Origin: Parus major
Lineage: Eukaryota; Chordata; Aves; Passeriformes; Paridae
Length of the DNA stretch: 64,000 bases
Assembly (NCBI RefSeq): GCF_001522545.3
Contig: NC_031776.1
Span: 26,919,634 to 26,983,633, forward strand
Direction of reading: 5' to 3'
The notes beneath the pieces are model-generated. The model was not told where the DNA came from. It did no database searches and saw only the letters and a program-made list of their open reading frames with translations. Each line of letters begins with the position of its first letter. Positions within the stretch are counted from its first letter, which is position 1. Both the position numbers and the translations under genes were made by a program. Positions 1 to 11,399 of this stretch are shown here, piece after piece.

Positions 1-1318
1 ATTATTTGCCTTCTGCAAAAAATCCTAGCCCACAGATTGGGTAGCAGAAAATGTTTGTAGAAACAAAAAATATTTTAACACAATCAATCTGACTGAGAAA
101 TTTTGCAGCCCTGTCTGAACTTTTCATAATACTAAATGCTTCATCCTCACAGAAGAGACTCTGTGACAAGTCTTCAAGACTTCAAGATTCCTTGAAGACA
201 AGGAATCACTCTTGTCCCAGTTTCCAAGTGGGAGATTTGCACCAGTGAGAAATGTAGGCTATGAACACATATCTTACTCCCCACTGCAATGCTCCCTTTA
301 GGAACACTCCTGTCCCCACCATCCATCACCCTGCCTCATCATTCACTCCTGTTGGAGTTCACTGCACCTTCCATTCTGCCTGTTGAACTACAGATACACT
401 CAGATTAGTCAAGAATTATTTGAACTGCTCAAGTCAATGCAGGAGCTGCAGCCAGATGGAGATGCATGAGCCAGCCTACACAGTTTGCCCCCAGTCTCAC
501 AGCAGGGGAGCTAGGGCAAAGAGCCTGCACACTGGCTGTGAGCCACAAACCTCCTCTTTGAATCACCAAAAGCAAAGCTCAGAATCAACAAATTTGTTCA
601 AGAAACCCTCATCTGAAAGGTTATTCTCGCTGTTTTCACCCATCAGTCTTATGAAAGTAAAAAGGCAAAAATTATGATAAATTCTAACAAATTCTAAATT
701 AGTTAATACTAATTTATCCTTTAGTTATGGCAGCACCACCTGCCATACCCTGTGCCTGAACTCTTTGCACTGAGCACAGTGCAGACATTGGCCATGATAG
801 TATCTGCTCCCTGGAGCTCACCAATAAGAGATCAAAGAGCTAAAAGCGTAGGCAGGAAAAAGACAGAGACAGCAAAAATTGGAGGACACTTCCTTACAAT
901 GGCTTGTGAGCACAAATCCCACTCAGCCAGTACAAAATGTATCACTGTGAAGAGATTCTGACCCTGCTACCTATTATGCTTGACAGACAAACTCAGTGAA
1001 ATAATTTATCTAATTATTTACATGGCTTCCATTAGAGCAATGTCTGAGCATTCACAAACCAGATGGGTTTTTCCTCACTGTGCTCCTGAGAAGAAGCATA
1101 TGCTGCTAACACTACATCATAGACAAGGAATAGAGATATTAAAAAGACAAAATGCTTTTTCCAGGGAAACTAGTATCTGATCTGACAAAATTCTATATAA
1201 AGCCAGAGGGCTTCTGTAGGGTAAGGTGCTGCACTCAGGGATGGGCCATTAGACTTTAGCCATAGGCAGACTTCTTAGCACTCTGGTAATTTTTTGAATG
1301 GCATCTATACAGTATGAA

Positions 1319-1395
1319 TCAGGAAAAGTGAATGGGAAAAAGGGAAATGGATGGGGGAAAGGGAAAATAGGAAAAAAACATTAAAAAGGAAAGTA
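1319..1395. repeat. purine-rich (GGGAAA-like) low-complexity tract
   Basis: About 75 bases consisting almost only of G and A, with irregular GGGAAA, GGAAA and GGGGGAAA words and no fixed period. It is simple-sequence DNA. The opposite strand is pyrimidine-rich, which explains the phenylalanine/serine-rich frame seen there. Confidence 0.7.
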
Positions 1396-3977
1396 ATTAT
1401 AAATGTAGCACCATCTGGAAAAAACCAAACCACAGAAACAGAGGAACCAGTCATGCAGTTCACTGAGAGGACTGAAGCAATTGTTTCCTTCAAGAAACTT
1501 CATTCATCACATTTCCATAACCCAGAAAAGGCTCTCACAGTCCTCTCTTTCAACATATTAAGACTGACATTCATACAGACTCTCACATTTCCTTCCTTCT
1601 CCTATCAGTCTTTCCTCATGGAAGAAATCACAGGAAAGGGATGAAGATGTGAACATTTCTGCAGCTGTTCTGCCAGGGCTGAATCCTGAAGGTAAGGACA
1701 CCCAAAGGAGCCCAAGAGTGACAGAGCACCCACCAAAAGGACTCAGTCTTCACTGTCAGATAACTCCTGTTTCTTTAAAATGGTGAAAGTGGAAAGGTTT
1801 CTTCAGTGATATTCCAGGAGGCACCTCAGAGCCCAGCATACCAGCTTATGAGAAAACAAGATCCATCTGTTAGCTCAAACCTCCAGGACTGGCAGGTAGC
1901 CTTTTCTATAAAATAAGCCACTGGACAGTACAAACTCTAGGTTTCACCAGCAGAATCATTCTGGTCTGCACACTGCCTCTCTAAACATAATAGCTCCCCT
2001 TTGGCTAGAGAATAGAGGATTCCCTAAATGAACCCTTTGATCTGTAAGACACTGAGCCTTCTCCTGAAATTTCTTCTCAGATGTTTTAATTCCCTGCCAG
2101 GTTACAGCATGAAACCTTTCTCATCTCTCCATTAAAGCAGCAGATAGACAGATGGGATAGTCTTCATCTTTCAGGACTCTTGAAGTTCATTTCCCATCAA
2201 TTTTAACAGGAATGCTCACAGCTCTTGTTAAGTTTAAGAGAACCAAACCTATAGATTGTGCTTAGTCAAAGCCAGGAGAGTCCCAAGCCTGGTAGTCCCT
2301 CCACAGGGCTGTCATCAATTAAAAAATAGCAGCATAATATAAAAACAGTATAATGGCCAAACTTCCCCCTCCACACACATTGCCAAATCATTTTTGAAAA
2401 CTCTTCGAACATTGCAGATAAAAAGCCCAGTGAGTGCCGTTAGTGGAGGTGGAGCTAAATGTCTAAATGTCTTCTCTTCATTAATGGATTTTATTCTCTC
2501 TTCATTCTCAGTCAAAGGCAACAAGGTGTTATTGCCCTTTTTGCAAGCTATAAAAAATACAACACAGCAGATGGATTACACACCTCACCCAAGGTCCCTT
2601 GGGACACCCACATTTGCACAGAGAAGTGATCCCAAAATGCCATATACCCGGTGCCCTGCCCTTCCCTCCAGCCCAGCCTAATTCTCTGAATTTCATGATG
2701 ATTCAAAAGTCTATTTAAGGCCTCTACAGCTACGGGTGTGTCCAAGAAATTAAAGCGGAGCCAAAAAAGTTTGAATTGCGCAGCTCTGGTTGAGATTCTT
2801 GGTAAGACTGAAACACAGAACTGGGAGGGTTTAACCTCATACAGGGAAAAGGGGCATATGTCAACTGGGTTATGATGTGAACCCCCAAGAAGATACAGTA
2901 GCAATGCCAGGGTCCTCTTCCCAGTCAATGTGCCCTGTAAGTGCTCCAATGGTACCCACACAGCTTACACAGTTTTCCCAAGCCTGCTTCTTCCTTGCAT
3001 AGCAAGTGGTGCTATGAAGAAACAGGAAAAAGTCAGATACAGAGGAAGAGCTACTAACACCTCTTGCAGTTTTCCAGTGTAAATGGAGTGGCCAGGCACA
3101 GTTACACACTGAAATGAAGGCAGCCAGGAGAGCTGACAAGGTTCATAGATATACAGGCATGGTTTACTACCCAAACCATGCTAAGCTCTTTAGGTAGGCT
3201 TTGTTATTACAGATGGTATTGCTTGCCCTAGATCTGATGTCCAAAATGGGGCTGCTCTCTGTAATCCTTCAGAGGCTGCTTATAAATCAGAGAATGCTTC
3301 ACCTCTTGACCCATGGCACTAATAGATGATCATGTAAATGGTGCAGTGTTTTAACCTTAACAGACATTTGCTTAGGTTATTGTAGACAAAAATGAGGTCA
3401 GGAACTGTGGTCACGAGACTTAATCTCGAAGAGCCTCGGTCTGGAGTCATCTGGAGCCCTCTGGCTTGTACAGTGCTGTGCCTGTGGCTGACATGTACAG
3501 TGAGCAGAAGGCTGAGGGTGCAAAGGGGGGAGTGAGCTCTCCTGTCCCAGCCCTGCACAGCTGCACCTCACAGTGCCTCCTGCACCTTCCAGGACCCTTC
3601 CAAGCCACTTTGCCTAGCAAGAAACAGCAACTGCAGTAACATAATTGCTGTGGAAATCATTTTGAAGGCATCAACCCCTAAACACAGAGGGTAAACAAAA
3701 TCTGCTTCTGTATGAGCTCTTCCACTTTTCTCAGGCATCTGAGGGATGTCCTTTATAAACCATGAGATAAGAGCAGACTCACTGTTCAGACTGCATATCT
3801 GCCTGGTTCCTTAGATACCAACTAAAGCCCAAAGGCACGGCTTGGCATCTCATCCCCTTCTTACAAACTCTTTCAGAAAGTTACAGCTGATTTTGACACA
3901 AAGATGATGAGAAATGGGGAGCTATTCGTGCCATTCTGGGGAGCATGCCAAACCCTGTATTAACACCCCCAACCCTG

Positions 3978-4032
3978 TTAAAAACAAAACAAAGTAAAAA
4001 AAAACCCAACAACCAAACCAGCAAAAAACAAC
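3978..4032. repeat. A-rich low-complexity tract
   Basis: Runs of A broken by single C (AAAAC, CAAAC, CCAAC words) over about 55 bases. It could be the decayed poly(A) end of an old retroposon, but no body is recognisable upstream, so I call it low complexity only. Confidence 0.6.
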
Positions 4033-4039
4033 CCTCCTG

Positions 4040-4310
4040 TTTGCTACTGATTAGGCAGCCGAATTAAAACTGATGAAGTGATTGGATAGGATCCAAAGCT
4101 GTTTATCTGCACATAAATCACAGACATGCTTTACTCAGCCAGTATGGATTTATTGAGCTAGAGGAAAGACCTCGTACTCAGAATGCTGATTATTACAGCA
4201 ATTAAAATATCAGTGAAGCAAACATTTTGGGTAGAAAGCTGTTAGAGGCTACTGGAGAAATAATTCCATTAAATATTAATTCAATCAGGTTTCAAATTTT
4301 AAGAAAAAGA
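4040..4310. promoter_or_regulatory. candidate conserved non-coding element
   Basis: Balanced, non-repetitive sequence rich in homeodomain-type cores (ATTA, TAAT, TTTATTG, ATTAAATATTAAT) with GATTA and GATTGG words. This texture is typical of vertebrate developmental enhancers. It is an impression from composition only: there is no alignment behind it, and no target gene is visible. Confidence 0.2.
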
Positions 4311-6487
4311 AGTTTTAATAGTAGGCTTATTTTTTCTCATTAAGTATATGTTGTTAGAAAAATCAAATTCAAAAGGAGGGAAGACACAAAATAACTAGCT
4401 GGACATGCCAAAGGAGATTAGAAAGGAAGGCTGATACATATTTTATGATCGCAAGGGAATAAAAAAAATAAATTGAGAGATGTACTGTCAAACCAGACAC
4501 AGTGTTAATAGCTAAAGTATATGGCAGTAAGAACTGCTGTTCCCACAGCTATTAATGTAAAACTGAAAATTTGGAGCAGGCTATAGCAAAGGAAAATAAA
4601 TCACACTTTTTTTTTCAATTTGAAAATATATATAAAATAAATCCCTACCCCATCATTCACTCTCTGCATCCCAAGCCCCCAGCACCAAGATTGTCATTTC
4701 AGCAAGCTACAACTTCCAGGCAAGTGAGACAAGTGACAATTTCTTCCTATTAATCATTGCTAATTTATTTATGCAATTTTTCTACTTATGAGAATCACTG
4801 GCCTGGAGATTATTTCCTCTTTCCCTTTTGAGTCCTGAGAAAATATTTAACACGGGAAGTAGTTAAGGGGGGTACAGTGGGGAGAGTGTCATGTAGCCAA
4901 GTTACGCATCCCAGCTGGAATCTGGGATGATGTCTTGCAGTTCTGACTCCTTCAGCCAAGTTTCATACAGGAAACACGAATGTGCCAAGGGCGCAGTGAA
5001 ATCCGCTGGAGCCAATAAATAGCACTTGACTCCATTAACACACTCCTGCTATGGATCCCTTCATGAAACCCTCAGCCACCTTGCAACCAGTTTGCTCAGG
5101 AGGTAGCCAACAGCTTGCACAGGGGAAAGGTTCAGGAGCCAAGAGGATCCTCTGATGAAGCCTCACAGATTCAGAGTGTGTATGCATGTGGGATGTGCAT
5201 CCAGAGCCCTTCCAGAAGAGGCAAACACTGCTCATATATAAGGCTTATATGGAATAGCGGCCATGGAAGGTCATGATGCCACTAGTGAGGTAAAGGGCAA
5301 ATTGCTGTGAGGAACTTCATGAGGCCCCAGAAGACAGCTCACTCTTTGACCAGAGGCTCTTCTCCAAGCCTGGGATGGGTCCAGAGGTACCACAGAGAAG
5401 GAGGCATCCCCATCAGTTCATGCAGTTTTTTCCCATCCACAACAATCTGTTTCATCTAGGAAAAAGGACTAGGAAAACATTTCTATCATTTGTAGATTAA
5501 TATTTTGTGATGCATGCATTACAAGTCTGATTGCTATTTCAAAGCTATTGGTAGCAAGAATAATTTCACCTAACATAGAAATACCTCTGTGATAACTTTC
5601 TGGAGTAAGAGATAACTTTTGAGGAAAGTAGCTGACAAATTACTTGACAAATTTGTCAACTACTTTGGAGCCATCAAGATAAAAGGCTTTATATGTTGTA
5701 TGATTTTTTTATGTATATATATAAAACACTTTTATTGGACTGTTGATAAAAGCCTGAGCTACAAAGGAACTTTTTCCCCCAGCTGAGAAAAGGCAAGCTG
5801 CTAGACAAATCAGCTCAATCTCTGCCTTTCAAACAATATAAAGCAGTATAACTTTCAGGAGTAACACCTCATCTGTTTTTTTTTCCAGACTGCCTATCAG
5901 GAATCAAGCAGTAAGTAAACATTAGAAAAGTGTTCCTCTGAGAGCAAAGGTTTAGATTTGAGTCACAGGATCCATTGAAAAGAAAAATTGCTTCTGTGCA
6001 TTGGGACAGTGCCTTCCCTTCTGAAAAGTTTCTAAAAAGAGCAAATGGAGATAATCTTTTTACAAGGTATAACCCATATAGAAATTCATTATTGTTTCCC
6101 TTTAAAAAAAAGAATGGAATTGCTATTTTAAAAAGGTTAAAAATATACAGAATATACAACTATAGCTGGTAAAGTCACACTGTTAAAGTGTTTTATCGTG
6201 ATCTAAAGTGAAGCTCCAATTGATGAGAACATGAGATAAACAAAAGAGGTAAAAATATAATAGTGCCCTAAATCACTAAGAGTATTTAATCCAGAAGTGG
6301 GGATATATATACCCAGCAATTGTTGATTAAATATTTTAAGTATCTATTCTCCCAGCACAAAACACTCGCTAGAGTGGCTTCAGCGCTGCAGCTCCCTGAA
6401 GGCTGCATTACTGCTTGTTAGCCCCGTGCGATCACCACTGTGGATGCAGAGAAGAAAGGAATCATTGTTCCTGCTATACAAAAGCTA
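4311..6487. other. non-genic stretch
   Basis: Mostly AT-rich unique sequence with no supportable gene. It contains the short perfect palindrome near 5.64 kb listed separately and AT-dinucleotide snippets near 5.7 kb. Frames of about 95 codons around 5.87-6.17 kb lie on opposite strands of the same AT-rich DNA and look like chance. Confidence 0.7.
5633..5659. repeat. short direct repeat merging into a perfect 16-bp palindrome
   Basis: The word TGACAAATT occurs twice, 12 bases apart. The second copy lies inside the perfect palindrome TTGACAAATTTGTCAA at 5644-5659. Beyond one C/C mismatch on each side, the flanks continue to pair partly (AT/AT, then AAA/TTT), giving an imperfect dyad of about 30 bp. 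It could be a dimeric protein-binding site or coincidence. Confidence 0.8.
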
Positions 6488-6600
6488 AACTGAACCTACA
6501 GAGAAGGTGAATGATTTGCAAAGGATTTTACAGCAAACCAGTGGCACAGTGGGGGGAAGGGGGAACCCCAACTTATGAACCAGTGCCTCCCAGACACTAT
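6488..6600 (-). mobile_element. MIR/CORE-SINE-like relic, minus strand
   Basis: Read on the plus strand, the block follows the order of a reversed MIR: an AGAGAGGTTAAGT-like word (here GAGAAGGTGAATGATTTGC), then a CACACAGC-like word (here TTTACAGC), a GTGGCA(GAG)-like word and an AACCCA-like word before CCAGTGCCT. MIRs are ancient tRNA-derived SINEs shared by amniotes. The copy is heavily decayed and has no target-site duplication I can see. Confidence 0.45.
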
Positions 6601-8432
6601 TCCTCATTGCTTGCAAGAACACCCTGGAGTTAGGCATTACTTTCATTCCTGCTTTTTCCACACACAGCCATGACTATTAAGACTGTCACTAAAGCATGTA
6701 CGTATGCATGGAAGGTCACAGAGGCAGGGCCCAGAATAGTACTCAAAGACAATACTTAGCTCTAGGTTCTGCTTTCAAAAGGTGTGAAAGATAAACTCTT
6801 GGATTTAAATTGGATTTAAATTGGAGATGAAAGTTTGATCCTAAAAGGCCTAAAGTAGACCTACAACTGCTTAGAAATAGTTTTCTGTCATAGCCAACAT
6901 TTGTTCTGAATTCAGTCTTATTACACAGTGTTAAGTATGGCAGGCACCTGAGGACACAGGATAATGCCATGCCAGAGCACACTGGATACACAGGCAAGGC
7001 AGGGTAAATCATGGAGCCAGACAAATTCCTGGATGGTCACACCAAGCTGCATACTTTTCATTAACACTGATTAATTTAGGTGACTAAATGAGTCAAAAAT
7101 TCAGAGGAAGATGTTGTTCATTGCCTTTTTTGGCCTCTTTGGCTATTACAAGAGGCGTTTTTAAGGAATGGATGGTCTTTTTAACATGAAGTTATGGTTC
7201 TCATCAGCACTAAATCCATGAATATCAATATGAAAAGAATTCAAGGAGAGACAGGAAATGACATCTTTAGTTAAAGAAAAAAAAAAATTCCTATTCTTCC
7301 TCCAAAGAGTACAGCTGCACCATTCTCTGCAGAATGTACCACTCTGGGCAAGGAAGATCAAAGAAGTAAAAGCCAGCGAGCCAAGTTCACCTTTCGCATT
7401 GTTTCTCAGCCAGTCTCAGGATACAGAGAGCAGCTCTACCCAAGAAATTTCCAGCATGACTCTTTTCTGATTAAAGCTTGATCTGTTAACATTGAAACAT
7501 CCAGTCTTTTGGTTTTGTCCAGTCTTTCAAAGAAGAATTGTGAGGGGTCCAAGCCTGTGTGGCAGGTCCCATTGGCTGCTTGGCTTCCCGGCCGCTCACA
7601 CTGCAGGACATGGGTGACACAGCCAACAGGGCCAGCGCTTTTCCAGGCCAGCAACCCCCAGCTTGCAGCAGCCATGCCATGAACCAAAGCACTGGAAGAG
7701 CAAGGAAATTTTAGAATCAAACTCAAAGGGCTTTTAGGTTCCCTGATATGCAGTCAAACAGTTCTCAATAAAACAACATTCCTCTGCCCCTAAACTGCCC
7801 AGGGAACAGGAGAGACTTGCTTAAGCAGGCCTCTGGAGCATAAGAAGCACAAGACTATCCCTTTTTTCTCTAGGCACCCTTTTCTCTAGGTCCCTCTGGA
7901 TGTGTATTTTTGTCCAGCAGCAGAATTAGGCCATATGATCCCATTCTCCCTTGTGAGATTACCAAGTGTACGCTCAGTATAGCAACCTGCAAAAGAGCAG
8001 TGTATCTGGGATTTCTGGGGCTTTCTGAACACGTTTCTGCAGACTGTTGCCTGCTAATGGCACCACTTGATTGATTGATTCCTGCAGCCTACTTCCCATC
8101 TCATCTCTTTCAGAGGACTCCCAGCCTGGGAGCTGTCTGCACGACTGAAACTGACACTTCCCCTGGAAAAACATTTTCTGGACCCATATGTCTTTGCCAG
8201 ATAGACCAAAGGGAAATGAATCAACACAATCAGATCAGATTGGTTGTTCTGGAAAACTCTGCATTGGGACCATAATTCTGCAAAATCAGAGAGAAACATT
8301 TTATATTTCTGTCAAAATAAAAAATTAATTTTCAATAAGGAATTCAAAAATGTCTTTCCATTTTCCAAACTGAAACTATAACCTTTCAAAGTAGAAATTC
8401 TAGTTTCAGACAGCACAAAATGAGCACTAACT
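6601..8432. other. non-genic stretch
   Basis: Unique sequence with no supportable gene. It holds a short tandem duplication at 6801-6824 and a GATT triplet run near 8.07 kb. Frames up to about 96 codons overlap one another on both strands and show no recognisable domain. Confidence 0.7.
6801..6824. repeat. two-copy 11-bp tandem duplication
   Basis: The unit GGATTTAAATT is present twice back to back and followed by GG, the start of a third copy. This is a simple local duplication with no coding context. Confidence 0.85.
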
Positions 8433-8475
<43 letters not shown>

Positions 8476-8480
8476 TATAG
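8433..8480. repeat. (TA)n / (CATA)n microsatellite
   Basis: Three CATA units run into an alternating TA tract of about 20 bases, then a CACA interruption and another short TA run. It is a compound dinucleotide microsatellite, probably length-polymorphic. The tyrosine/isoleucine-rich frame across it is an artefact of the repeat. Confidence 0.95.
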
Positions 8481-8902
8481 TACCTTCTTGTAGTGCTTCT
8501 GTGGAAAACCTGTTGAGTTTTTGTAGGCTATATTCTAGGACCAAACTAATCAATTTCCACTCAGCATTCCCCTGCTTATACTACATCACATCTATCTGTC
8601 CTGAGCAACTGAGTAGAAGGTTCTTGTGTATGATGAACTCTTGCAAACTCTTGCAAATGAGCTCTTGAAAAACACACCAACACTGTTTTGGATTTGAAGT
8701 AGTATATAACCAGGGCCTGCAGCAGTGATCCACCTTTTTAGTTAACTGTAATTTCCCTTCCCATTATACAGCAGCTAAAAAGTTGCGTCAATTCCGTACA
8801 CTGCAGCAGGCACACATTTTTTAATAACCAAATGATTAGAGGAACCTACATACTTTATAAACAGTCTGAAATATAAGGCTCCCAACAAAATCAAGAGAGA
8901 AA

Positions 8903-8941
8903 GTCCCATTGAGTCTAATGACAGCAGAATTCAGTCATTGA
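8903..8941. repeat. fragment of an old palindromic sauropsid-type repeat
   Basis: Contains GTCCCATTGAG-TCTAATG followed by AGAATTCAGTC. This resembles the recurring 'cccattgaagtcaatggga ... tcaggcc' pattern found at several other places in this window (37.6, 46.3, 47.4, 52.3, 56.3 kb). The family is unnamed here because I cannot assign it securely. The copy is short and decayed. Confidence 0.35.
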
Positions 8942-9909
8942 GCCACTGGAAAATGCTACGTCTAGGATCTGTCATTCTTTGCCTTTTCCAAAATCACAAA
9001 TAAGCTGTGGCAACCTCGGGAACAGTGGCCAACTCCCAGATTTGTGCTTTAACTATTTGACATATCCTCTCACCACTAGAGCAAGAGACAGAATGATCAG
9101 AGACCAAAACCCCTCACACTGAGCAATCTGAAAATATCATGTTTCAGCCCAACAGAGATGTGTGTCATTCCATCACTAACTCACCAGCCCAGAGAGCAAG
9201 TCCAAGACAAAAGTCCCGGCAGCAGTCCAAGGTCAGAGTCCCAGAAGGTAAACCCGTCAAGAATGGGTGATGTAAACACTCCCTCTCAGAGACAGTCCCA
9301 CTGCAGTCTTCCCTGAACCCCTTGGACTCTGCAAACTTCCTTCTCTGGCATGTATCCTTGGACTTCTTCCTTCTAATTTTCACATAAGCTTGTTTGTGGA
9401 TGATTTATCTATTTTCAGAAAGGCACGTTTTTCCTTCATTAAAAAATAACTGTATCTGCATTTGGCTGATACAGATAATGGTGCTATAAAGTCTTCTTTG
9501 AGGAAGGAACTCTCTACTTCATGTTATTTCTCTTTCCTGAGTTATGTGACAAAGATCCTGGGAAAATAGCTCATAAACTTCATGGTAAGCACCACCTCCC
9601 CTTCTCCCTTTTCCCTCCTTATAACATCTCTTGAAACAGTTTAAATTATTCCATTCTGGGTCTGAGCATTGAGTCTGATATGCCATCATTTCTGAAGGGC
9701 TTACTTTTCATCCATCACTGACCAGGACACAGAATCCCTACTCAGTGTAAATGTGACTCAGTTTAATTTTTCCAGAAACCATTTGTTTTTACTTTCTGGT
9801 ATTCACAAGTGAATAAATATTACTTGGTAGGCTAAAATTTCATGAAGCCCAACTAAAATGAGGGCACTAGATCACTAGATGCAGCATAAGCATATGGTGA
9901 AAACTTTGT

Positions 9910-10003
9910 AATCATCCCCAAGAGTACAGAGGCATCCTGTGAGACAGTCAGGGAAGGAACTGAAGTCAGTTTTCTGAGTCCTTGTGTAGAGCCATAAGCA
10001 TAA
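9910..10003 (-). mobile_element. possible MIR-like relic, minus strand
   Basis: The word order fits the 5' half of a reversed MIR: GTGAGACAGTCAGGGAAGGAACTGAAG (like CACACAGCAAGTCAGTGGCAGAGC), then TTTTCTGAGTCCTTGTGTAGAGCC (like the TCCTGACTCC...GTGCTCTAACC segment). Divergence is high. The call rests on the ordered words, not on an alignment. Confidence 0.4.
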
Positions 10004-11372
10004 GCGGTCTTTCCTCCACATCTCTGTTCTCAAAACATACATATTTCCACCTAGCTAGCAAATATCAAAAGCTAGCAGTTTTCTGTCTTCAGTATCAACT
10101 CAGTTACAACAATTTTAATTGCAACTGGTTTCCTAAGTCATCATCTCTGTGCTCTTACAGTAATTTTTTTCTGAAAATGTACCTCCTGTCATTGCATGGG
10201 CTCCATTCTAATCAAGCTACACTGTTTCCTCCACACTTTTGGCACCACATTTAAAAATCAAAGTGCCAAATCCCTCTGTGAACTACTCAGATGCAGCACT
10301 TATATATGCCTGTCAAATTCAGAGAGAAGTCAAACTTTGACCCTAAGCAAGTTGATATATGAAAACATGACAGTGCTTCTTTGGCTAGAGGAAAAAAGGG
10401 ATTACTTATAAAGCCTTTACTTAATTCTTTGTGTCTTTATTACAAAACTAGCAATTATAAATCTTCTCAGATTGTTCTGAACAGTACTAGTAAACCTATC
10501 AAAATGAGATGCACATGCCAGCATCATAAATGCTTTCCAAACAGAAATGTTAAGCACAGTTGCAGTATTGCCTCAGGTTAATGCAGTCCTGTAGTAATTA
10601 CAAGTGCTAAGAACCAATACAGTAAAGATTCAGAGCAGAACTCATCCTTTTTCACCTATAAAGAAAACAAATTTCAAAGAGAATCCAAGAAAGAGTGAAG
10701 GAAACTTCAGAAAAGTAATGGAATCCCCAAGCCTACCACTATATGCAGAGCTAATGATGGCTCTGTTAGTGAGCTGAGGAGGAATGGCACAAAGGATGGA
10801 GAATCTGCCAGACACTGACAACCCAAGACAAAATGAAGAGTCATAAATAGTTATAAAGAAAGACTTGTTTTCCCTTGTCAATGAACTACTCTGTTCAACT
10901 ACAGACCCAGGGCAGACACAGGATTTAGTCTATGGTATCTAACCAAAAAAATGTGACTGACACCTACTTAAAGGAAGGAAGATATTTTAAGTCCTTAGTT
11001 TAACAACACAGGAAAGACTTCCCTCATCTCAAAAATCATTGCCCATTTTACATAGGGATAGAAATGAAACCTGCTTGGGGAAGACCACGTGGCATTTGCA
11101 TCCTACAGAGCAACTCGGTGTCACAGCATAAAAGACTAAAGCTTGAATCAGTTACGTAGCTGAGTCCAGTACCTGCTGCATATTAGTTGATAAACACTGG
11201 TCATGTGCTATATAGGTCCAAAAACTATTTTGAAAAAACACCATGCAAGTGTTACCTTTCCTGTGGTCCTGGGACACTACTAGTATAGCTTTCATAGGTT
11301 ATTGTTCAACTGCTTCAATGCCTCATATGAGAGGTAGATTAAATCTGTGACTATCCCCAGCCAAAAAGATTG

Positions 11373-11399
11373 AGTTACTGCACCAAAGTTACTGCACCA
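11373..11399. repeat. 13-bp direct duplication
   Basis: AGTTACTGCACCA occurs twice with a one-base spacer (period 14). It is a local slip duplication of no evident function. Confidence 0.85.

Larger units (their letters stand above)
1..4039. other. non-genic stretch
   Basis: No coding region can be supported. Short frames occur on both strands without codon bias or family motifs. The longest, on the minus strand near 2548-2961, resembles nothing I know. A splice-donor-like AAG/GTAAGG occurs at about 1690, but no convincing partner acceptor is nearby. The stretch holds a purine-rich tract and an A-rich tract, listed separately. Otherwise it is ordinary unique DNA. Confidence 0.75.

Noticed and set aside
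2548..2961. Minus-strand frame of about 137 codons
   Set aside because: Overlapped by other minus- and plus-strand frames, no motif, no splice or promoter support. Length is within chance expectation for 64 kb.
6540..6570. G-rich run considered as a G-quadruplex
   Set aside because: Only two long G runs, not four. The same holds for the G runs near 21.22 and 50.98 kb.
8420..8668. Frame beginning with a Tyr/Ile/His-rich stretch
   Set aside because: Produced by the TA/CATA microsatellite.
11020..11120. Possible further MIR-like fragment, minus strand
   Set aside because: Only one or two words fit and the order breaks down. Too decayed to call.
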